Shown: positions 1 through 7,255 of the stretch, piece after piece | How the letters are laid out: each line of letters starts with the position of its first letter | How positions within the stretch are numbered: position 1 is the first letter of the stretch | Assembly: GCA_905221295.1 (NCBI GenBank) | Contig: CAJNCP010000006.1 | Location: 1 to 64,000, forward strand | Direction: 5' to 3' | Origin: a bacterium | GTDB taxonomy: Bacteria > Bacillota > Bacilli > Lactobacillales > Streptococcaceae | DNA: 64,000 nt | Notes under the pieces: model-generated | Seen by the model: only the letters and a program-made list of their open reading frames with translations | Database searches by the model: none | Told to the model about the DNA's origin: nothing | Translations under genes and position numbers: made by a program

Positions 1-595
1 TCAGCCGGTTTCTCTGGCTCAACCGGTTTCTCTGGCTCAGATGGTTTTTCCGGTTCAGCCGGTTTCTCAGGTTCAGCCGGTTTCTCTGGCTCAGATGGTT
101 TCTCTGGCTCAGATGGTTTCTCTGGCTCAGCCGGTTTCTCTGGCTCAGATGGTTTTTCTGGCTCAGATGGTTTCTCTGGTTCAGTCGGTTTCTCAGGCCT
201 AGCTGGTTTCTCTGGCTCAGCCGGTTTCTCTGGCTCAACCGGTTTCTCAGGCTCAGATGGTTTTTCCGGTTCAGCCGGTTTCTCAGGTTCAGCCGGTTTC
301 TCTGGCTCAGCCGGTTTCTCTGGCTCAACCGGTTTCTCTGGCTCAGATGGTTTTTCCGGTTCAGCCGGTTTCTCAGGTTCAGCCGGTTTCTCTGGCTCAG
401 ATGGTTTCTCTGGCTCAGATGGTTTCTCTGGCTCAGATGGTTTCTCTGGCTCAGATGGTTTCTCTGGCTCAGATGGTTTCTCAGGTTCAGCCGGTTTCTC
501 TGGCTCAGATGGTTTCTCAGGCTCAGATGGTTTCTCAGGTTCAGCCGGTTTCTCAGGTTCAGCCGGTTTCTCAGGTTCAGCCGGTTTCTCAGGCT
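1..595 (-). repeat. 18-bp tandem repeat coding PEKPxE hexapeptides
   Basis: About 33 consecutive 18-bp units, all in frame, encode PEKPAE or PEKPSE with a few variants (PEKPTE, PEKPAR). This is a wall-spanning proline-rich stalk of the surface protein. The unit length never departs from 18 bp, so copy-number change would keep the frame. The array runs past the window edge, so the total copy number is unknown. Confidence 0.95.
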
Positions 596-3500
596 TAGCT
601 GCTTCAAGCTTGCTAATTTGTTCAAGAGCGGATTCTAGCGCTTTATTGACTGCTTCCTGAGTTTTAGCTTCTTGGATGGCAGCAATGGCTTGGTCAGCAA
701 TTTCTAATAATTTCTTCTTAGCTTCCTTGTTGGATCCAAGCTCAGCGACTTTTTTCTCGATAGCTGTTGTCAAGCTGTCCATAGCCTTATCATACTCAAT
801 TTCCGGTTGTTTTGGTTCAGCTGGTTGATCAGGTTTAGAAGGTTCTTCAGGCTGTTCCGGTTGCTCTGGACTAGGTTCCTCTTGGCCTCTTTGATAGTTC
901 TCATCCTTGGATAGGATATCTTGTAGGGCACTGACTGTCAACATGACATCTTGAACATCCACTGCATCAGCACTGAGTTGGTTTCTCAATTTTTCTAGAT
1001 TTGCTTGGAAAGCTTGGCGTGCAGTAGCCGTATTTTTCAAGCCTGCTGGATCAAAGTTGGACAGATCGTCTTTCCATTTAGAGATAGACTGGATGATATC
1101 TGCCTTGCTGTAGAGTTCGCTACCTTCGCCACGAGTGATAAATTGGTCCACTTGAATACCGATATTTTGAGACAAATCGTTTCGATCAGGATCTAGTTGA
1201 AGGGTGACTGCGTGCAAGTTTTCGTCCAGACCTTTTAGGCTAACCAGAGTTTGATTGCCTTGGCGTTGGGCTGCACGACCGCTAAAGTATTTCTTACCAT
1301 CAATAGTTGAAGCATTTCCCATGCCATCTTGGTAAGGAACTTCTTTGCCATCTAGGAAGACTTTGTAGATACCATGATTTGGATCGACATAGCCCTTGAT
1401 ATCAAGTCCAGTACCGTAGAAGTAGGCTGTGACAGTTGTCTTTTTCTTTTGCTCATCAGTTAAGCGACCAAAGGAAGCCCAAGACTCCGTTTTTTGGTAC
1501 TTGTCTGCCGAATTGGTTTCATGGTGCCAGCCAGGACTATAATCCAACTGACTAGCTTGATCATCATAGCTTGTTTGGTCCTTGATCAGCAATTCAGCTT
1601 TCATCACTTGGATGGTTGCATCGGTAGCGAAACCGAGCAGGGCACCATCAGTGACAGAAGTGAGCTTGGCTTTGAAGTCAAAGATAGAGTCGGCTTGTTC
1701 TGTAAAGTCAATCGTTGGGATGGTCACAGTCTTTTCTGTTTCTCCATCTTTAAAGGTCACATCTTGAGTTGTATCTTGGTAAACTTTACCGTGAACCCCA
1801 GTTCCAGGTTCTGTGATGAAGCGAACAGTAGCAGTTCCCTTGCTTCCACCAACACGTTTAATCTTAACAGTGACTGGTTTTCCTTTTTCGACTTCGTAGT
1901 TAGTAGACTCGAGTTCAAACATCCCTTTACTATCATTGTTTAGGGTGTAGATTCCTTCTGTAGCAATTGGTTCGCCTGTTTTGTTTACAAGAGTAATAGT
2001 GTGTTGGCCTGGTGCTAAATCGCCTGTCTCAAAGACTTTTTGGCTGCGTTTACGGCTAGCATTCTTAGTTTGGACATCGGCAACCTTTTGACCATCAACG
2101 TAGACGGACATTTCTCCATGACCTGGATCGACCGTAGAGACGACATAGGCCTTGGTTCCTGTGAAGGTATAGCTTACTTTGGCATCTTTTTGATTGGTCC
2201 ACATAGAAGTGCCACGAACACCTTCAGATTCATTGTACCAAGTTGTTCCAGCTGTATCTGCCGTTGTGTTTGAGTGGTATTCAAGTCCAAGAGGGTAGCC
2301 ATCTGTCTTTTCAATGCTGCTTGGTGTCTTGTAGACTGAGAAGTTGGTTAAGATTGGGGTTGCTTGGGCACCGGTGATGGTTACACGGATTTTTTGTGCT
2401 TCTACAGGTTTACCTTGAATCAAGCGACGGTACCCAACAGTTGAACCTTTCCCGTAAGTCACCCAGCGTCCGTTGATTTCGACTTCAATCTTGAAACCAG
2501 AAATACGTTGCCCTTTGGCGATGTCTTCCTTGAGTTCAACAACGTCAAAGCGTCTCTTTTGTCCTAAATCGACTGTGAAACTACCGGTTGTGGCATCATT
2601 TGAGAGCGCCCAGCTGGTGTCATCTTTACCGTCTGTGAGGTGACTTTCTTTGTAAAGGTGGTTTTGACGAGTAGAACTTGCTGTTACTGTGGCACCTTTG
2701 GCAAAGTCAGTCGCATACATTTGGTCTAGGGTTGCCTTGAATTCCTTCAAGCGAGCCACATCTGCATCTGCGAATTTCCCTTCTTTATTTGGTGGAATAT
2801 TGAGAAGGAGCGGGGTTCCACGGCCAACAGACTTGAAGTAGATATCCATCAATTCTTTGAGTGATTTTGGCTGTTGATTGTCATGATAGAACCAGCCCGA
2901 ACGAATCGAAACGTCAGCTTCCCCTACAGAGTACATATCACCATCTGGGTCACCATGGTTGAGGTATTCGTTTTTCACATCGTCTGTGATGTTGGCCCGT
3001 TTGACTTTATGCCATACAGGGTCGCCTGCGATACCTCGTTCATTTCCGATCCAGCGAACGCTTGTCGGCTGAGCAGAGAAGATGGCGATATCTCCTTCAG
3101 CTTCTTTGATGTATTTGAACCATTCATCAAAGGTATAGGTCACTTTTTGGGCACCGCTACCACGCGCACCGTCCATCCAAACCTCGATAAATTTCCCTTT
3201 ATTTCCGTATTTCGGATTGCCAAGGATTTCTTTCAGTTGGTTGAGATAATATTGGTTGTATTCTTTTTCGGTTGCGACATGGTATTTTGGATGGTTGGCA
3301 TCCCATGGTGATAGGTAAACACCCATGTTCATGTCGTACTTGCTAGCAGACTTGGAAACTTCTTCGAGAAGGTCACCCTTTCCATCTTTCCATGGACTAG
3401 CAGCTACGGTATGATTCGTATACTTAGAAGGGTAAGCAACGAAACCGTCGTGGTGTTTAACAACCATAATGGTTCGTTTGAAGCCCGTTTCCTTCAGAGT

Positions 3501-5591
3501 ACGGATCCATTGGTCTGTATCCAAGTTGGTTGGATTGAAGTATCGAGGGTCTTCTTTCCCATTTCCCCACTCGGAATTAGTATAAGTGTTCATTCCGTAG
3601 TGGATGAAGGCTGCCAATTCTTCCTTGTGGTAATCAAGTTGGGCCTTGCTTGGAAGAGGTCCATGATTGCCAATCTCAGTTTCCTTATCTTCTGGATGAG
3701 CGACTGGTGGAGTCGGTGTCGTTGGATTGGCTGTATCAGCGATTGGCTCGTATTCAAAGACGACCTCATTCACACCTTTATGCTGGATGGTTGCTTCCAG
3801 GCTAGTCTTGACTGGACGGTAACCAGCAATGTCTTTTGCATGGAAGGTGTTGACAAAGGAAACCTCATACTCTTGGCCGTCATTGTTATCAACTGTGGCC
3901 TTAGCTAGTTCAGTGCTTGTTCCTTTTTGACGGTAGTAAACTTTGAAGGAGCCTTTGTTGACTTTATAGACCACCTTGATGACACGTGTTCCAGGAGCTG
4001 TTTTGCTAACGACATTGTGGTTCCACTCGTCTTTTAGTTGCTTCTGAATCTCGACCCCATCAATGGAAACAATCTGGTATTTCTCTAGGTTTTGCTTGTA
4101 GAATTCGGTTGGAGTGATTGCTTTCTTAAAATCATAGTCAAAGCCAGTTCCCACTTCTGTTTTGTCTAAGAAAGTATCATTTTCTTTGACTGTATTGCCT
4201 GCTTCATCCACGTGCTGGATAACGACACGTCCGTAATCAATTCCCTTGACTAGAGTAGCGACACCGCTCTCATCAAAGGAGTACTGATTTTCTCCGATGA
4301 CAGCTGTCTTATTTCTAAGCATTTCACCTTCGGGTGTAAAGTAGTAGCGTTTGCCATTATCACCTTGATACCAGCCCTTAACACCATATTTGTCAATAAT
4401 ATCTTTGACCCATTTGAGTTGTTCAGGAGAGAGGACAAGTCCACCACCAAAGCGGTCTTTCTCAGGCACACCGTTGTCAACCGTTCCGTGTTGGTGTACG
4501 CCGATGACTTTTCCATCACCATTGATAATTCCGCCACCAGACAAACCAGATACAGAAGTTGTTTGGTAAGTGATGCCAGTAGCTCCCTTGTCATCATAAG
4601 GATCAACGGATTTTACCTTGCCGTCAGCCTTATAGAGTTGGCCAGCTACGATAGGCTGCTTGAGTTCTTTCGAACTAGAGTCGGTTGGATAACCAATCGT
4701 GCTAACAGGATCCCCTGCTTTGTAAGTCTTATGCTCAGCGAGTGGTACAAAAGTTGCTGCTTTATTTGGGCTTGCAATTTGTATAGGGACAGGTGCTACA
4801 ACTGCTGCCAAGTCATTTTGATATCCCTTGCTAAACTCTTCTTTGTTCCAGAAGTGGATATCTTTCTCTTGGAAGAGTGTGGTATTTCCTGAATTTGGCT
4901 GAGAATTTTTAACGGGAGCGTTGGAGCCTAGATTGTAATAGAAGCGCGCGGAGTCTCCACCACGAACATGGCCTTCTTTATCTAAAAAGTTGTGCGCAAC
5001 TGTCAAAAAGACGTTAGGAGCCACGAAAATACCAGATCCAGAAACGATGTATCGTTGAGAACCGCCATTGTAAATGCTGTAGACCATAGTAGCAGCAGTT
5101 GCAGGTTGCCCCTCGTATTGAATATGCTTGAGGTCCAAACCACCGTTAATAATAGCACGATTATCTTTTTGAGCGTTCTCTTCTTCCGTTGATTTCAAAA
5201 TACTTTTTGATTCAACTTGAGGACTTTCAGCCTTTTCTACGGTAGCTGAAGTTTTGAGAGGTTTGACATCGGTGTCAGGATATGCTTGATCGTGAATTTC
5301 TTCAGGGAGCAAATCAGCCTTACTTGTATCCGCAGGAGCTTCTTCTTTTTCTAGTTGCTGTGATGCTGGCTGGTTGAGGTTTTCTTTCTTCTCGGGTTCA
5401 ACTTTGTTTTCTTCTAGATTGGAAACCTGCTCAATTTTACTCTCAAGGTTTGATTTTCCATCGGGAAGATTTTCATCAGCTAGAGCAGTTCCTGAAGCAA
5501 AAAATGCTAGTCCAACCATGACCGAGGCAACTCCAACGGTCAGTTTCCGAATGCTAAACGTTTGCCCTTTTTCAAAGAGGTATCGATTCAT
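1..5591 (-). CDS. Giant YSIRK surface protein: serine protease plus GH29 alpha-L-fucosidase (C-terminus outside window)
   Basis: Start ATG at 5591 has an AGGAG box and opens a YSIRK-type signal peptide (FSIRKLTVGVASVMVG). Residues about 150-375 form a trypsin-like (S1, glutamyl-endopeptidase-like) domain with a visible triad: His200 in TVAHNF, Asp260 in YQNDLAAV, Ser351 in GLSGGG. A MucBP-like stretch follows near 450-540. Residues about 640-930 are a GH29 alpha-L-fucosidase; Asp807 in VWMDGA is the expected nucleophile. Then come an F5/8 type C-like module (about 955-1095), a Calx-beta domain (about 1225-1305), a further beta module, a helical segment and a PEKPxE stalk that runs off the window. 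An LPXTG anchor is expected beyond position 1 but not seen. Likely role (inference): host glycoprotein processing at the cell wall by combined protease and fucosidase activity. Confidence 0.88.
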   Translation of the reverse strand, partial: MNRYLFEKGQTFSIRKLTVGVASVMVGLAFFASGTALADENLPDGKSNLESKIEQVSNLEENKVEPEKKENLNQPASQQLEKEEAPADTSKADLLPEEIHDQAYPDTDVKPLKTSATVEKAESPQVESKSILKSTEEENAQKDNRAIINGGLDLKHIQYEGQPATAATMVYSIYNGGSQRYIVSGSGIFVAPNVFLTVAHNFLDKEGHVRGGDSARFYYNLGSNAPVKNSQPNSGNTTLFQEKDIHFWNKEEFSKGYQNDLAAVVAPVPIQIASPNKAATFVPLAEHKTYKAGDPVSTIGYPTDSSSKELKQPIVAGQLYKADGKVKSVDPYDDKGATGITYQTTSVSGLSGGGIINGDGKVIGVHQHGTVDNGVPEKDRFGGGLVLSPEQLKWVKDIIDKYGVKGWYQGDNGKRYYFTPEGEMLRNKTAVIGENQYSFDESGVATLVKGIDYGRVVIQHVDEAGNTVKENDTFLDKTEVGTGFDYDFKKAITPTEFYKQNLEKYQIVSIDGVEIQKQLKDEWNHNVVSKTAPGTRVIKVVYKVNKGSFKVYYRQKGTSTELAKATVDNNDGQEYEVSFVNTFHAKDIAGYRPVKTSLEATIQHKGVNEVVFEYEPIADTANPTTPTPPVAHPEDKETEIGNHGPLPSKAQLDYHKEELAAFIHYGMNTYTNSEWGNGKEDPRYFNPTNLDTDQWIRTLKETGFKRTIMVVKHHDGFVAYPSKYTNHTVAASPWKDGKGDLLEEVSKSASKYDMNMGVYLSPWDANHPKYHVATEKEYNQYYLNQLKEILGNPKYGNKGKFIEVWMDGARGSGAQKVTYTFDEWFKYIKEAEGDIAIFSAQPTSVRWIGNERGIAGDPVWHKVKRANITDDVKNEYLNHGDPDGDMYSVGEADVSIRSGWFYHDNQQPKSLKELMDIYFKSVGRGTPLLLNIPPNKEGKFADADVARLKEFKATLDQMYATDFAKGATVTASSTRQNHLYKESHLTDGKDDTSWALSNDATTGSFTVDLGQKRRFDVVELKEDIAKGQRISGFKIEVEINGRWVTYGKGSTVGYRRLIQGKPVEAQKIRVTITGAQATPILTNFSVYKTPSSIEKTDGYPLGLEYHSNTTADTAGTTWYNESEGVRGTSMWTNQKDAKVSYTFTGTKAYVVSTVDPGHGEMSVYVDGQKVADVQTKNASRKRSQKVFETGDLAPGQHTITLVNKTGEPIATEGIYTLNNDSKGMFELESTNYEVEKGKPVTVKIKRVGGSKGTATVRFITEPGTGVHGKVYQDTTQDVTFKDGETEKTVTIPTIDFTEQADSIFDFKAKLTSVTDGALLGFATDATIQVMKAELLIKDQTSYDDQASQLDYSPGWHHETNSADKYQKTESWASFGRLTDEQKKKTTVTAYFYGTGLDIKGYVDPNHGIYKVFLDGKEVPYQDGMGNASTIDGKKYFSGRAAQRQGNQTLVSLKGLDENLHAVTLQLDPDRNDLSQNIGIQVDQFITRGEGSELYSKADIIQSISKWKDDLSNFDPAGLKNTATARQAFQANLEKLRNQLSADAVDVQDVMLTVSALQDILSKDENYQRGQEEPSPEQPEQPEEPSKPDQPAEPKQPEIEYDKAMDSLTTAIEKKVAELGSNKEAKKKLLEIADQAIAAIQEAKTQEAVNKALESALEQISKLEAAKPEKPAEPEKPAEPEKPAEPEKPSEPEKPSEPEKPAEPEKPSEPEKPSEPEKPSEPEKPSEPEKPSEPEKPAEPEKPAEPEKPSEPEKPVEPEKPAEPEKPAEPEKPAEPEKPSEPEKPVEPEKPAEPEKPARPEKPTEPEKPSEPEKPSEPEKPAEPEKPSEPEKPSEPEKPAEPEKPAEPEKPSEPEKPVEPEKPA

Positions 5592-5729
5592 AATATACTC
5601 CTAGTTTTAATCAAGGCAGTCAGCTACTGCCAGAGCCCAAGTTGAACTTGGTAACAATCTACTTCTGCTCTCAAACGAGAGACAAATAATCTCAGTTTTT
5701 TTATTTACTGTATCCAACCTCCTGCACTA

Positions 5730-5743
5730 TAAAGCGCTTTCAT
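5730..5743. promoter_or_regulatory. Probable CcpA binding site (cre) in the leader of the surface fucosidase gene
   Basis: TGAAAGCGCTTTAT on the minus strand matches the cre consensus (WTGNAANCGNWNNCW) with its CG centre. It lies about 65-80 nt downstream of the predicted transcription start and about 140 nt before the start codon, a roadblock position. Carbon catabolite control would fit a glycan-degrading enzyme. Confidence 0.6.
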
Positions 5744-5808
5744 TTTAAGATAAAAAAATTTAAAAAGCCATTTTCTCCCTTAAAATAGCCAAAATCCTTA
5801 ATATAACA

Positions 5809-5837
5809 AATATACTAAATTGTTTTAAAAAATGCAA
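5809..5837 (-). promoter_or_regulatory. Predicted promoter of the surface protein gene
   Basis: On the minus strand TTGCAT and TATATT are separated by 17 bp. This would give a leader of roughly 210 nt before ATG 5591 that contains the cre site. Confidence 0.5.
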
Positions 5838-5897
5838 GAGTAAAAACTAAAAAAACAAACAGAAATTAAAGAAAATAATTTACTTTTTAAAGAAAAG

Positions 5898-5935
5898 TCC
5901 GACCTTTCATTTGGTTTTAGAAACGAAGGGTCGGA
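5898..5935 (-). terminator. Intrinsic terminator of the glutathione peroxidase remnant
   Basis: A hairpin with stem TCCGACC / GGTCGGA is followed on the minus strand by CTTTTCTTT. It lies just after the gpo stop codon. Confidence 0.7.
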
Positions 5936-5946
5936 GTGAAAAGAGG

Positions 5947-6400
5947 TTAGAGCAGATCTTCAATAAACTCTTGGATGGTTTTAGGGGCTGTTTTGGAAGA
6001 GAAGCGCTCAAAGACTTGCCCATCTCGGCCAATGAGAAACTTAGCGAAATTCCATTCAATTCGTTTTCCTAGAGGGTCAGATTTCTGATCTTTCAACCAT
6101 ATATAGAAAGGTTCTGCTTCCTTGCCATTGACCTTGATTTTGGCAAAACGTGGAAAAGTAGTTTGATAATGTAGACTACAGAAGGCGTTGATTTTCTCTG
6201 CGCTACCCGGACATCAACTGACTGCAAGGAAAATCTACGATTTCAAAGCCCTGATCGTGATAGCGCTCATAAAGCTCTTGTAATCCTTGATACTGGAGGG
6301 CTAAACCAGAGCCTGTAGCAGTATTAACTATTAAGAGAACGTTGCCACTATAGGTATCCAGAGGGATTGCTTGGTTGTTTTGCTTTAAAACGGAAAAATC
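5947..6400 (-). pseudogene. gpo: Glutathione peroxidase remnant (5' truncated, frameshifted)
   Basis: Translation of the minus strand shows the peroxidase segments DFSVLKQNNQAIPLDTYSG, NTATGSG, EIVDFPCSQLM and, in another frame, PGSAEKINAFCSLHYQTTF through FIEDLL-stop. Three lesions are visible. The first residues are replaced at 6400 by Rhs sequence, with no start codon. The peroxidatic position in NTATGCG is Ser instead of Cys/Sec. A small deletion near 6210 shifts the frame after SQLM and creates a stop. The gene therefore cannot make a working thiol peroxidase. Its terminator is still present. The damage probably accompanies the Rhs rearrangement next to it. Confidence 0.88.
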
Positions 6401-6674
6401 TTGTCGTAGGTATAGGTGATGGTGCCATCTGGCCCTTCCAGTTTGGTCAAGCGATTATGGTCATCATAGGTAAAGCGTGTCTGGCTCTCCTTGCCATCGA
6501 CTGTCTCGGTGCTGGTCAGTTTATTGCCGGCTAGGTCATAGGTATAAGAGAGCTTAGAGAGCTCCTTACCAGCTCCATCCGATACGGTCATGTTTTCCAC
6601 TTGACCCAGAGTATCGTAGGTATAGGTATGGACTAGGGTTTCGCCATCCTGCTGGATGGTTTCTTTGGTGATAT
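6400..6674 (-). pseudogene. Internal fragment of an Rhs/YD-repeat gene
   Basis: This 275-bp segment encodes VENMTVSDGAGKELSKLSYT to TYTYDK and is nearly identical to 9500-9774 of the downstream-copy Rhs gene (constant offset of 3100). It has neither start nor end of an Rhs gene. One border is fused to glutathione peroxidase at 6400; at the other, homology stops abruptly at 6674. It is a recombination scrap of the Rhs locus. Confidence 0.88.
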
Positions 6675-6715
6675 TAGCTTATACTGCTTGTCTACTGTGA
6701 GGCTAGTATAAAATA

Positions 6716-6740
6716 AACTAGGGGAAAATTTCCCCTAGTT
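6716..6740. terminator. Perfect palindromic terminator after the immunity-like gene
   Basis: AACTAGGGGAAA and its reverse complement form an uninterrupted stem. It lies about 75 nt downstream of the minus-strand gene ending at 6817. Confidence 0.65.
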
Positions 6741-6816
6741 AGCAATTGAACTAAGTCACAAATTGTCTTTGTGAAAGTAATTTATAATTTCCAATCATCT
6801 AAATTCAAAACTTTAC

Positions 6817-7245
6817 TCACTCTAAAGTTTCATTATCCTGCCAAAAGAAATGAGCACCCTTTAAATCAAGATGTTCTATCTGAATATCACGACAAACAAT
6901 TGTCATTTGCAACAAACCAATATCAACCATACACTTCACAAAATCAGGATTCTCCTCATAAATTTGTAAAGAAATTTCTTGACCATGATGATGCAATTCT
7001 CCTCTAGTCATATTTTTAACGTATTGATCTTTTCTCCACTGAATATCTAAAGCATCATTGATATACTCTACTTTGGCACATACTAAAAACTTAATTTCCC
7101 AGTATTTTTCTTTGTTATGATAATCTTCTATGCACAAAGAAACTTCATCTCCAAAATAGGATATCTTTAAATCTAGTATTCCCATTTCCCAATAATCTAT
7201 TGCTGCAATCTCTTTTTGTTTAGTTATTAAATTAAATAGTAACAT
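6817..7245 (-). CDS. Putative immunity protein paired with the 7256-10261 Rhs toxin
   Basis: A 142-residue, acidic, soluble protein without signal peptide or membrane segment. It starts at ATG 7245 behind AAGGAGAG, only 10 nt after the stop of the Rhs toxin gene. In Rhs/WapA polymorphic toxin loci the small gene directly after the toxin tip encodes the cognate immunity protein, and that is the basis for this call. I recognise no family in the sequence. A strong palindromic terminator follows. Confidence 0.6.
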   Translation of the reverse strand: MLLFNLITKQKEIAAIDYWEMGILDLKISYFGDEVSLCIEDYHNKEKYWEIKFLVCAKVEYINDALDIQWRKDQYVKNMTRGELHHHGQEISLQIYEENPDFVKCMVDIGLLQMTIVCRDIQIEHLDLKGAHFFWQDNETLE

Positions 7246-7255
7246 AACTCTCTCC

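Noticed and set aside
1..595. Possible CRISPR-like array
   Set aside because: The units are contiguous and in frame with a surface protein stalk; there are no spacers and no cas genes.
257..598. Plus-strand open frame of repeated MVSLAQ/PVSQVQ units
   Set aside because: It is the antisense image of the 18-bp PEKPxE repeat; the repeat has no stops in several frames, and there is no start signal.
4365..4892. Plus-strand frame opposite the protease domain
   Set aside because: Antisense to a well-supported domain with catalytic motifs on the minus strand; no ribosome binding site.
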